Assembly: GCF_015500055.1 (NCBI RefSeq)
Contig: NZ_CP045492.1
Location: 310,001 to 374,000, forward strand
Direction: 5' to 3'
Source: Mesorhizobium sp. NBSH29
GTDB lineage: Bacteria; Pseudomonadota; Alphaproteobacteria; Rhizobiales; Rhizobiaceae
Length of the DNA: 64,000 nucleotides
Below, in pieces: positions 47,601-54,970 of this stretch. The notes below the pieces were generated by a model, which saw nothing but the letters and a program-made list of their open reading frames with translations, ran no database searches and was not told the origin of the DNA. The position numbers were made by a program, and so were the translations under genes. Every line of letters begins with the position of its first letter. Within the stretch, counting starts at the first letter, position 1.

Positions 47601-49585
47601 ACTATACAGGTGCATTAAAGTTTGAAAGCTTGAGCGTTCCAAGCGGGAAAAAGCACGAAGTTTTCCATTCCATTTCGCGGCTTGGCCTGCAGCTCGAGCG
47701 ACGCGACAGAGACTTGAACGGCCCGGCGTTTGAAGCATCACTCTGTGAATATGACAGCGCTGGCAGACTCGCTGTCGCGAAACAGGGAAGGCTGCACGCC
47801 AGTTTCGAATATGAAAGCTTTGGATCGCCAGCCCGCATCATCACGAACGATGTTAACAGCGGCAAAACTCTCGTGACGGAGCTTTTGTACGATGGGTTCC
47901 AGCGCGAAGTAGTTCGAACAATGCAACTGGGGTCCCAGCAAGTGGTCCTTACCCAGGATTGGTGGGATGATAACATGTTGAAGGGCCGCTCCCTGAAGAT
48001 CGGCGAGGAATCAGTTCTGGAAGAGCAGTTCCGATACGACCTCCGCGGGAGATTGGAAAATCACAAATGCACAGGGATACAATTGCCAACGGATCATCTC
48101 GGCAATGGAATAAGCGAGCAGACATTTTTCTATGACGCATTCGACAATGTTGAGGAATGTCGAACAAAGCTAGCAGACGGCAGCATCGATCGCATGGTCT
48201 GTAAATTTGCCAACACCGATCCATGCCGGTTAATCGCTCTAACTCACAGTCATGCCGCTTACCCCAAAGAGCAGACATTCGCCTACGACGCGGATGGCAA
48301 TATGCTCAACGACGAGCAGGGCCAACAATTTGCTTACAGTGCTACGGGAAGGCTGGTCGAGGTGTCCTCGCCGGGGCGCGCGATCACTGACCGATACCTT
48401 TACGACGGCCATGACGATCTATCGGGTTTTGTCTCACGAGACACTGAAACCACAAGGCTCTACCACGGCTACCAGACAGTGCTCGAAACATCTGAACGTC
48501 GCTCAATCCAGCTCTTTTACGGTGCCGAAGATCCACTCGGCCAGCAATGCGCTGAAAAATCCACTATTTTCATCACCGAACAAAATGGAAGTGTGATTGG
48601 CGTATCTCACCCGGATGAAATGGTTTCCACCGGATATTCTGCTTACGGCCAGCGGCGCTCTGACAGCGATTTCGACAGCTTGCTTGGCTTCAATGGCGAA
48701 ACACTGGAGCCTATGGGCTTTTACCTCCTCGGTCGCGGCTATCGAGCCTACAACCCGGCACTTATGCGCTTTCATAGCCCTGACAACATGAGCCCGTTCG
48801 GAGAAGGCGGTATAAACGCCTACATGTATTGCGGTGGCAATCCAGTCGCGTTCCGAGATCCTAGCGGGCATTATCGCACCCCAAACGACTACTACTACCC
48901 CCCAAAACCTATTGAGGAAGGCGGGGGCGGCATAGGACAATGGTTGGGTGTCATTGCCGCCGGCGTGGGTCTTGCCCTATCGGTCGCATTTGTACCTTGG
49001 TCTGCGCCGGCCACCTCGGCTGGTTTCATGCTAGCCATGGCTGGACTGGGCGTGCAGGCTGCTGGATTGGGTTTGCAGATTGCTGGTTCACAAATGAACA
49101 AGGGAGAACTCATTACCATTGGCAGCATTGCAGGTCTCGTGGGCGGAATGGGCTCAATGGCAGGTTCCGTCATGAACAGCCGTCGCGTCGCTCAGGTGGC
49201 CGCTGCTGCCCGCGGCGTGAACAGTGCAGCTAACACCGCCGCAGCCTCTGCTCCGGCAAATATTGCCGCCGGAGGAGGAAAGGTCTCCAGCAGACTTGCC
49301 ATGGCCACCGATGGAGCAGTAACGGCTGGAAAAAAATACAAAAGATTTCTCGGACATCTTCGATTTAATCGGCCGGCTCGGCTCGATTCAGGAAACATAG
49401 TGGCACTGAGACATGGCCAATACCCTGGTATTCCTCATGCACACACCTCCCCTGTTGCGGTTTCTGCTCCACGTCCATACCCACCTCTTGATACGCTGCA
49501 GAGGGCTGATGATGTTTTGTGGTCTCCCCTTAGGTTTCGTCTTCCCCGGCCTATCTTCAACCCGGGGGTTCGAAACGCGGCTTGA
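44579..49585 (+). CDS. RHS/YD-repeat protein (RHS2), candidate toxin shell, intact
   Basis: 1668 residues. Opens HSNAFNFLSFVQQGVDPRTG like RHS1 and follows it closely: PSLPLSLSFNPLNAVDRGFG, GLEPAIAERKLSSFRFFDDGG, many YD-type strands (RYTYDYTGALKFE, AFAYDADGNML-like), and the RHS core GYRAYNPALMRFHSPDN...GGINAYMYCGGNPVAFRDPSGH. No PAAR domain, signal peptide or Tc-toxin VRP1 region is visible at the N-terminus. After the core comes a tail of about 230 residues: Gly/Ala-rich hydrophobic helices (GVIAAGVGLALSVAFV, GSIAGLVGGMGSMAG) and a basic Pro-rich end. By analogy the tail is the variable effector tip, but no catalytic motif is recognised. No immunity gene follows. Confidence 0.92.
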   Translation: MDSVHSNAFNFLSFVQQGVDPRTGQYTVQLSLPDLLANDLAGPSLPLSLSFNPLNAVDRGFGLGFGLALSQYNSRTRILSLGSGESFKVTGSGLEPAIAERKLSSFRFFDDGGGNYRILHRTGLLETMISIGEGIALPVKIQGPSGHALKLSYVPFGDGQRLESMSDDQGRILLVERDVSGQWLELLLWPDRGEAGTEIARFTMRLDAMSRVTEIVLPTQESASWRFAYTEIRGLSCIKEVFTPVGGWETLQYEDGGHHFPPNAGRSPLPRVTRHRIEPGFGQPPIETRYRFSDHNFLGHGASIGWANDGLDNLYKLSDYSYVYGSTVELWSGGTMRRKVERTFNRFHLLSEETTTQDNCVKRVKTKYYADLPENIGLPFERQPPQCQLPASVETRWELTDDPTRLRVETVETTYDLHGNLLLQKNADRTSEERDYYPIQGEGQDCPPDPDGFVRNLRSSTVHPDPEAQAGGAPTLRTLYRYAQFTPLPDENARPFLLPVGETLLRVEVEAETEIRRSESTYFDDPAHPFSLARPRRQSQILNGKTTKTDYTYSKLNNPQFVGEPVLETVQTITGFDGTQQSVIQQSSFLNGQPLLAEDINQVRIRYVYDALQRVTSETISPGTDYEAIRSYQYGLVANTVASTNVKRSLSKIEQQLRVIESSVSAASGCDPKSIADIREAIAVNAEAQRLNGQAYRIMLDVKGVATHTYFDGISRAVVEERQDPGGSPNGCQLRKTYQASYDEMENIVEETIFDWIGESEMPLTTAYAYNSWGTPAATHHPDLIIDITEHSPFGGDGPEEHSYTSAGGKKGNLTVTSYNRFGKIAKIEKFDDEGNGVSCTEHLFDGLGRAVEQRVTLRDQGERKTAYLYDDFGRVVATTLPDETEVSRTFAEHTDDELPTEILVKPANEALPEIALGQQAYDGLSRLTKSTVGSRTEIIEYDEGRLQAARRHKPSGRTISFDYEPALGGAPAKITVPDGNMEYSYDKHSGQLVGCENRHGSRRYTYDYTGALKFESLSVPSGKKHEVFHSISRLGLQLERRDRDLNGPAFEASLCEYDSAGRLAVAKQGRLHASFEYESFGSPARIITNDVNSGKTLVTELLYDGFQREVVRTMQLGSQQVVLTQDWWDDNMLKGRSLKIGEESVLEEQFRYDLRGRLENHKCTGIQLPTDHLGNGISEQTFFYDAFDNVEECRTKLADGSIDRMVCKFANTDPCRLIALTHSHAAYPKEQTFAYDADGNMLNDEQGQQFAYSATGRLVEVSSPGRAITDRYLYDGHDDLSGFVSRDTETTRLYHGYQTVLETSERRSIQLFYGAEDPLGQQCAEKSTIFITEQNGSVIGVSHPDEMVSTGYSAYGQRRSDSDFDSLLGFNGETLEPMGFYLLGRGYRAYNPALMRFHSPDNMSPFGEGGINAYMYCGGNPVAFRDPSGHYRTPNDYYYPPKPIEEGGGGIGQWLGVIAAGVGLALSVAFVPWSAPATSAGFMLAMAGLGVQAAGLGLQIAGSQMNKGELITIGSIAGLVGGMGSMAGSVMNSRRVAQVAAAARGVNSAANTAAASAPANIAAGGGKVSSRLAMATDGAVTAGKKYKRFLGHLRFNRPARLDSGNIVALRHGQYPGIPHAHTSPVAVSAPRPYPPLDTLQRADDVLWSPLRFRLPRPIFNPGVRNAA

Positions 49586-49935
49586 GCACGTGCGAATGCG
49601 CGCTACATAATTACCCCACGCCATAGCATCACGCCGATTGACGACCGGCGCTCACGGAACACGGTTTTTCGGTTTCGGTCGCTTCGTTGCTCGTCTTCAA
49701 GGGCATGAAGCTTCCGATGACCGGCAAGCTCCTTGGCCAAACGCGGGTTCAGACCACGCAGCGCTAGTCTCTTCGACGAGAAAACGGTAGCCCGGCGAGA
49801 GGCCACCCCACGAACAGGCGTAGAGGCATTTGGAACTTAATGGGAAGTTCTAGGTTACTTGTTGCGAGAATCTCGGACCACCAGTGGCGCGCTGACCACA
49901 GCTGTCCTGAAAAATTTCGCACTTTAGGAGTTGGC
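49586..49935. other. Gene-poor spacer after RHS2
   Basis: About 350 bases. A 67-codon minus-strand frame (49603-49806) is open but has no recognisable features. The kinase frame extends up to 49840, yet its plausible start is at 49936. No terminator hairpin with T-run was found after RHS2. I see no small immunity-type gene here. Confidence 0.5.
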
Positions 49936-51393
49936 TTGAAACCGCTTGACCCAGCACAATCTGAAAAAATTTCAGTCTCACGCCGGAGTGTCGAAGCGGA
50001 CCTTCGGCGCCAGCTAAACGCCGTTCTGGATAATGCCACTGTGGCAGTCTTTGTCATGAACGAGCATCAGCAATGCACCTATATGAACGCCGCTGCGGAA
50101 CGCCTGACTGGCTACTCCTTGAAGGAGACACAAGGCCGACCACTCCACGACGTAGTGCATCACACCCATCCTGATGGAAGACACTACCCTCTGGAAGACT
50201 GTCCGATCGATCGTGCTTTTCCAGAGCGAAACAGAATGCAGGGCGAAGAGACCTTCGTCCATAAGGACGGCAGTTTCTATCCCGTTGCCTTCACCGCCAG
50301 CCCTATTCGTGATGACGGAGGAAACCCCATCGGTACGATTATCGAGGTTCGTGGGATCGCTGAAGAAAAAGCGCGTGACACCGCGCTTCGAGAAAGCGAA
50401 GCGCGCTTTCGCAACATGGCCGACCATGCACCCGTCATGATGTGGGTGACCGAGCCTGATGGTGCCTGCACCTATATAAATCGGGCTTGGTATGAATTCA
50501 CCGGGCAGTCGGTCGACGAAGCGAAGGGGTTTGGATGGCTGACTGCCACACATCCTGACGACATGAAAGCTGCCGAAGATGTCTTCACAGCTGCCAACAA
50601 AGGCCAGAAATCATTTAGAGTGGAGTATCGCCTGCGGCGCGCTGACGGTACCTATCGTTGGGCAATCGACGCCGCAGCACCAAGATTTGGGCCAAATGGC
50701 GAGTTTCTCGGTTATATCGGGTCAGTCATCGACATTGACGATCGGAAAGAGGCTGAAGAACGTCAAAAACTTCTCGTGCAAGAGTTGCATCATCGCGTGA
50801 AAAATAACCTTGCGACGGTTCAATCCATCGTAAACTTCACGCTCAGGACATCCGACACGATGGATGCGTTCAACACAGGAATTACGCACCGCATCGGTGC
50901 CCTCGCCCGCTGCCATTCGCTGCTTACAAATAATGTGGGGCAGTTGTCGGCGTTGCACGCGATTATCTTGAATGAACTTGCCCCTTACGATGACGGGCGT
51001 CGGGTCGAGCTGGTAGGACCTGAGACAGCCGTCTCGGACGATGTCGCAATGGCTCTAGCGATGGCAATCCATGAACTGACAACAAATGCTGCAAAGTATG
51101 GATCTCTCTCCGCGGTAAACGGCTCGTTACAGATCACATGGAATGTAACCAAGGACGAAGACGGATCAAGACACCTTACCCTTCGATGGCGCGAGCGAGG
51201 CGGCCCACCCGTTCGTCAACCAACGAGGCGAGGGTTCGGTTCTATCCTGTTGGGGCGAATGCTTGGGCACCAACTAAAAGGATCGGTCCAGATCGACTAT
51301 CCAATCGACGGAGTAGAGGTGGAAATCCGCGGACGGCTTGAGGCCCCCGCAACATATCCTTACGCAAACTTCGCGAAAGACCTGTGCAAATGA
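49936..51393 (+). CDS. HWE-family sensor histidine kinase with two PAS domains
   Basis: Cytoplasmic sensor kinase, 485 residues from TTG 49936 (AGGAG five bases upstream); an in-frame ATG at 49840 would add 32 residues with no matching domain. PAS1 at about 20-150 (NAVLDNATVAVFVMNEHQQCTYMN), PAS2 with PAC at about 155-290 (RFRNMADHAPVMMWVTEPDG). The HWE dimerisation/phosphoacceptor helix is ELHHRVKNNLATVQSIV, and the ATPase part has the N-box HELTTNAAKYGSLS and the family WxE (LRWRERGGPPV). No membrane segment, so the signal is probably internal. Overlaps the receiver gene by 4 bases. Related kinases include light- and general-stress sensors; no LOV cysteine motif (NCRFLQ) is seen. Confidence 0.9.
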   Translation: MKPLDPAQSEKISVSRRSVEADLRRQLNAVLDNATVAVFVMNEHQQCTYMNAAAERLTGYSLKETQGRPLHDVVHHTHPDGRHYPLEDCPIDRAFPERNRMQGEETFVHKDGSFYPVAFTASPIRDDGGNPIGTIIEVRGIAEEKARDTALRESEARFRNMADHAPVMMWVTEPDGACTYINRAWYEFTGQSVDEAKGFGWLTATHPDDMKAAEDVFTAANKGQKSFRVEYRLRRADGTYRWAIDAAAPRFGPNGEFLGYIGSVIDIDDRKEAEERQKLLVQELHHRVKNNLATVQSIVNFTLRTSDTMDAFNTGITHRIGALARCHSLLTNNVGQLSALHAIILNELAPYDDGRRVELVGPETAVSDDVAMALAMAIHELTTNAAKYGSLSAVNGSLQITWNVTKDEDGSRHLTLRWRERGGPPVRQPTRRGFGSILLGRMLGHQLKGSVQIDYPIDGVEVEIRGRLEAPATYPYANFAKDLCK

Positions 51394-51767
51394 TCCGGCG
51401 GTTGGAAGGCTCCAGGGTGCTTATTGCTGAAGACAATTTTATGGTGGCAATGGACCTCGCTTTCGAATGCGAAGAGTTGGGAGCAGAAGTGGTTGGCCCC
51501 TTCGCCCGTGTCGAGGATGCACTTGTTGCAACACAAGCGGAGAGCCCTGATGGAGCGATCCTGGACGTAAATCTGCTGGATGGCTACGTAACTCCGCTAG
51601 CGCAAAAGCTTATAGAGTTAAATATTCCAGTGGTATTTTGTACGGGCGTCTCGTTACCGGCCGAGCTTCAGCAAAGATACCCTGCCGCACAGGTATTTAT
51701 AAAACCGACCGCATCAAAGACCCTTGCCGATGCTCTCGAAGTCGAGATCTCAAAGCGATTTTCATGA
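51390..51767 (+). CDS. Single-domain response regulator (receiver)
   Basis: 125 residues forming only a CheY-like receiver. Acidic pair in LIAEDNFMV, phosphoacceptor Asp in GAILDVNLLDG, Thr in VVFCTGVS and Lys in VFIKPTA are all present. No output domain, so it probably acts by protein contact or as a phosphate sink or relay. ATG 51390 overlaps the kinase stop (ATGA); GTG 51384 is an alternative. It is the likely phosphorylation partner of the adjacent HWE kinase. Confidence 0.88.
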   Translation: MIRRLEGSRVLIAEDNFMVAMDLAFECEELGAEVVGPFARVEDALVATQAESPDGAILDVNLLDGYVTPLAQKLIELNIPVVFCTGVSLPAELQQRYPAAQVFIKPTASKTLADALEVEISKRFS

Positions 51768-52011
51768 TTGAGCAACGGCCATCGTTAAGGGTCGCCAGCA
51801 ACCCCGTCCCAGTCCTGGATGGTCGGCGGCGCTAGCCTGGCTGGAGTTTCACCAGGCTTGATGTTTTCGTACCTTTTCCGCAGCGCAGGGTTCGGACGAC
51901 CTGATTAGGACCGGTGCCGCTCGCGGCATCGCGAAGGATTGCGTCAAGACAGATTAGATTTTGCCAAGGTCAGTCACAATATGCTATCTAAAGGGACAAG
52001 GTGAGGATCCG

Positions 52012-52281
52012 ATGAAAACCGTATTTGTTCTCTTGGTGGCTCTAACAGTAGGTATCGGGCCGGCTACTGCCAAGATTTGGGTGGACAAAACCTGTCAAGA
52101 GATGCTCGAATCCACACCAGATAAGCCGTTCATCTATTCTACGACCGATGGGGCTACCGAAATCTCATGCACCGTGCGCGATTGGCCGATTAGTCAGGAA
52201 ACTGCGACGATGACATGCAACGATGGCAGCGCTCCGACTTTGAGGCTTGTCGGCTCGTCCGTGGAATTTGACGACGGGTGA
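52012..52281 (+). CDS. Small exported protein, function unknown
   Basis: 89 residues. Signal peptide MKTVFVLLVALTVGIGPATA; the mature part (KIWVDKTCQEML...ISCTVRDWP...ATMTCNDGS) is about 69 residues with three Cys and alternating beta-strand pattern. ATG 52012 follows GAGGA by about five bases. Stands alone, 244 bases after the receiver gene. No family recognised. Confidence 0.65.
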   Translation: MKTVFVLLVALTVGIGPATAKIWVDKTCQEMLESTPDKPFIYSTTDGATEISCTVRDWPISQETATMTCNDGSAPTLRLVGSSVEFDDG

Positions 52282-52523
52282 TGCTCCCTAAGGGCGACGC
52301 GGCTATTTTATGTGACTAAACGAAGAGCCGCCCGTCATCGAACACAACCCTACGAACGCCGTGGGCCGAAATGGGCATGGCTCGCTATATGGGTCGGCGT
52401 TTGTGTTTTTAGCTTCGATACGCTGGTGATAAACTTAACTGGGAGAATATAGGTTTGGGTAGCGAAAGGCGCTTTTCTGGGGCGCGTGGGCCATGGATAT
52501 GACACCCGGGCGAAGTGCCTGAG

Positions 52524-52640
52524 TCATGGCGTCATCGCGTCGCGTTCTTCGCGCTCAGCGCTATTCAGCTTTTGCACCGCGATGCACTGGCGAACGGCTT
52601 TCACGTCAAACCCGCACCCACCCATTTCCTTGAACACCTT
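52524..52640 (-). pseudogene. Remnant of a GapR/DUF2312-like gene
   Basis: A minus-strand frame reads KVFKEMGGCGFDVKAVRQC then IAVQKLNSAEREERDAM before a stop. This matches the C-terminal half of the alphaproteobacterial DNA-binding protein GapR (GFDVK-x2-R ... K-x-AEREE). Upstream in the same frame there is a stop, and no N-terminal half is found, so only a fragment survives. The rest of 52282-52769 contains no convincing gene. Confidence 0.55.
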
Positions 52641-52769
52641 CGGACTTGTCGGCGTTCAAGTCTTTGCAGTTCTGGTGTTTGCTCTCTTGCTTGAGAATCT
52701 TGCGAAATACATTTTTCTTCCAGCCGAGTTCAGGTTGCACATGTTCCTGAACAAACAGGTCCTCTCGTC

Positions 52770-53147
52770 CTACCTCGAGGGCTGCTCATCCGTCGCCGTT
52801 GCGAACATCCAGAACATCAACAGCGTTCCAATCACGATGATCATCGCACCCGGAGGTGCCAGCACGCCCTTTCCCCCGTTGTCGATGTCGAACTTTCCTG
52901 CCACCAGGACGACAGCGCCGAGCTGGTAGATCAGGAACTGTGGCATAGCCATCCGGGATTTCATAAGCGCCGGCCAGTTGCGCATCAGCAATCCGAAAAG
53001 CACTGAGATAACGAACCCAAGCAGGTTGGCGTGGGCATGCGAGTTGGCGAACTGAAGCTGATCGGTGATCCCGAGGTAGATCCCGAAGATCATGCCGAAG
53101 GTTAGCCACGCAAAGCCCGCCAATATGTAAATGCGATCCAGTCTCAC
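52770..53147 (-). CDS. Small four-helix membrane protein, haem-copper-oxidase subunit I-like
   Basis: 125 residues, four hydrophobic helices: ILAGFAWLTFGMIFGIYLG, ANLLGFVISVLFGLLM, FLIYQLGAVVLVAGKF and MIIVIGTLLMFWMFA. The SHAHANLLGFV motif between helices 1 and 2 recalls the haem-ligand helix region of cytochrome oxidase subunit I-like small proteins seen in rhizobia. Start GTG 53147 has GGAGGA seven bases upstream; an upstream GTG at 53183 is open too. Function unknown; possibly haem binding, uncertain. Confidence 0.68.
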   Translation of the reverse strand: MRLDRIYILAGFAWLTFGMIFGIYLGITDQLQFANSHAHANLLGFVISVLFGLLMRNWPALMKSRMAMPQFLIYQLGAVVLVAGKFDIDNGGKGVLAPPGAMIIVIGTLLMFWMFATATDEQPSR

Positions 53148-53304
53148 GATCCCGTCCTCCCAAGGAAGTCGACCGTTGCTCACGTCCCCTGTCGCGTGGG
53201 CAGACAGTCACAAAGGGAACAGTCCTCCCAAAACATCTACCTTGCAAGCAATTCATGCGTGAAAAATGGCCGGAGCGAAATTCCGGGGAGGCAGATCAGC
53301 GTGG

Positions 53305-53798
53305 CTAGACCGCTGGTGTGAAGACGATCCGGCAATCTGGAAATGCGTCCCGCAGGCTGCACATTGCTTCGTGCCAATCGTTGCCACCCCGTTGGTTGGT
53401 GAACGCATAGGTGCGCGCGCCAACACTCACCAGATCATCATCGGTGCAGAAGTATCGGGTTGGGTCAAAGCGCTTTCCGCTGTTGGCGAGGGCGGCTGTG
53501 GCGAGATGGATAAAGGCAGCGTTTCCAACCTGCCCGTCAACGGACACAAGTGCCCGGGTGGCCAAACGGCCGCAATGGTGCGCGACCGCCTCCTGGGTGA
53601 CGCCGTTTTCAACCAGATAGCAGAACGTTCTTGGTATTGATCTGCCCTTCGGTCGGGAAACGTTTCCGATCCGAGCGTCAGATTGTAGGTCTGCCGAGCC
53701 GCACCATCCGTCCGCGCCTCCCGTTCCTTACGGACCTTCTCACGCACCCGCACCTGATACTCGGCAGCCTCGGGCGGCGGGGATGATCTGCTGAACAT
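53305..53798 (-). pseudogene. Hypothetical gene with probable frameshift
   Basis: The 3' part (53305 to about 53635) reads as a coherent protein in one frame (TFCYLVENGVTQEAVAHHCG, RYFCTDDDLVSVGARTY, DWHEAMCSLRDAFPDCRIVF). The 5' part (from ATG 53798, MFSRSSPPPEAAEYQVRV and a charged helix) is in another frame that degenerates into Arg/Pro-rich nonsense after about 53640. A single indel near 53630-53645 would join them. Family not recognised. Alternatively the 3' frame is a gene with a non-ATG start that I cannot locate. Confidence 0.4.
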
Positions 53799-54075
53799 CG
53801 ACCATTACCCGGTCGGGCTCTGTCGCAAACTCTTCGCTAACCGGCGACCGATAATGATCTCTCGATATTTTCGGGGATGACGATGTTCAAAGGCCGCCAT
53901 TTCGACCGATCGGTGATCTTGCTGTGTTGGACGATACCCGTGCCATTCCTTCAGCAAGCGCTAACATTCCCTCAGGGTATAACTCGCCAGGGCTGAAACG
54001 GGCAAATCTCGTGGCGTGACGAGCGCGCCCAAGGCATGGTATGCACAGCATCCACAAACTTGAGCAGGAGCGCGC

Positions 54076-54750
54076 GTGATAAGCGCAGAGCAATTTCTGG
54101 CGTCGGTGTTCTGGGCGCGGGAACTGCCGGAAGAAGAGCGTGAGCGTGCGCGTCGCGGCATCATGTTGCGCACCCTTGAGCCTGGGACCTATTTCATCCA
54201 TCGCGGTGATCGCATCGACAACTGGATCGGTGTGGTCAGCGGGATGCTGCGGCTGGGTTCGATTACCACCTCAGGCAAGGCCGTGACCTATGCCGGCCTG
54301 CCACCGAGTTGCTGGTTTGGCGAGGGGTCGCTGCTCAAGGACGAGCCGCGCCAGTATGATGTGCTTGCCCTGCGCCGCACCCAGGTGGCGCTACTCAACC
54401 GCTCGACATTTTTCTGGCTGTTCGAAAACAGCGTTGCCTTCGACCGGCTGCTGGTACGGCTCATCAACGAGCGGCTCGGGCAGTTCATTGCGCAGGTCGA
54501 GCATGACCGGACGCTCGATTCCTCCGGCAAGGTGGCGCGCAGCCTGGCCTCGCTGTTCAACCCGGTGATCAGCCCCTTCGTCGGTTCGCACCTCGACATC
54601 AGCCAGGAGGAGATCGGTTTGCTCGCCGGTGTGTCGCGGCCTGTGGCCAACCGAATCCTGCAAGAACTGGAAAAGGCCGGATTGATACGAAACGAGGGCG
54701 GCGGCGTTACAATTCGGGACCTTGAAAAGCTGCGTGGGTACGGCGAGTAA
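54076..54750 (+). CDS. Crp/Fnr-family transcriptional regulator
   Basis: 224 residues: cyclic-nucleotide-binding-like beta-roll at about 20-140 (RGIMLRTLEPGTYFIHRGDRIDN, PPSCWFGEGSLLKDEP) and C-terminal winged HTH (LDISQEEIGLLAGVSRPVANRILQEL). There is no Fnr-type N-terminal Cys cluster, so it is not an oxygen-sensing Fnr. Start GTG 54076 lies five bases after AGGAG. It precedes the ligase/Liv operon by 220 bases on the same strand, so it probably regulates that operon; the ligand is unknown. Confidence 0.9.
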   Translation: MISAEQFLASVFWARELPEEERERARRGIMLRTLEPGTYFIHRGDRIDNWIGVVSGMLRLGSITTSGKAVTYAGLPPSCWFGEGSLLKDEPRQYDVLALRRTQVALLNRSTFFWLFENSVAFDRLLVRLINERLGQFIAQVEHDRTLDSSGKVARSLASLFNPVISPFVGSHLDISQEEIGLLAGVSRPVANRILQELEKAGLIRNEGGGVTIRDLEKLRGYGE

Positions 54751-54970
54751 CACTGCCTATCGCTTCGGTATCCAGGTGCAGATGGTCAATGAATACAATT
54801 ACTTGGGCCAATAAATCCGCCAAGGGCGCGCAAGGCCGGTAGCTCAAAGTGAACATTGGCGTCTTGTCTGTCAAGCCAGCCCTTGAAAAAGGAGGGCAAG
54901 GTTGCGAGCTTTGATGCAATGATCGGAAACATCCGGCGACATACGAGGGAACGAAACGGGAGGCGTGCCA

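Noticed and set aside
44579-49585. RHS2 as a TccC-type component of an insecticidal Tc complex
   Set aside because: The core end differs from the TccC pattern, and no TcA or TcB genes are present.
49603-49806. Minus-strand 67-codon frame as an RHS2 immunity gene
   Set aside because: Opposite strand to RHS2, basic composition with no structure expected of immunity proteins, no ribosome site seen.
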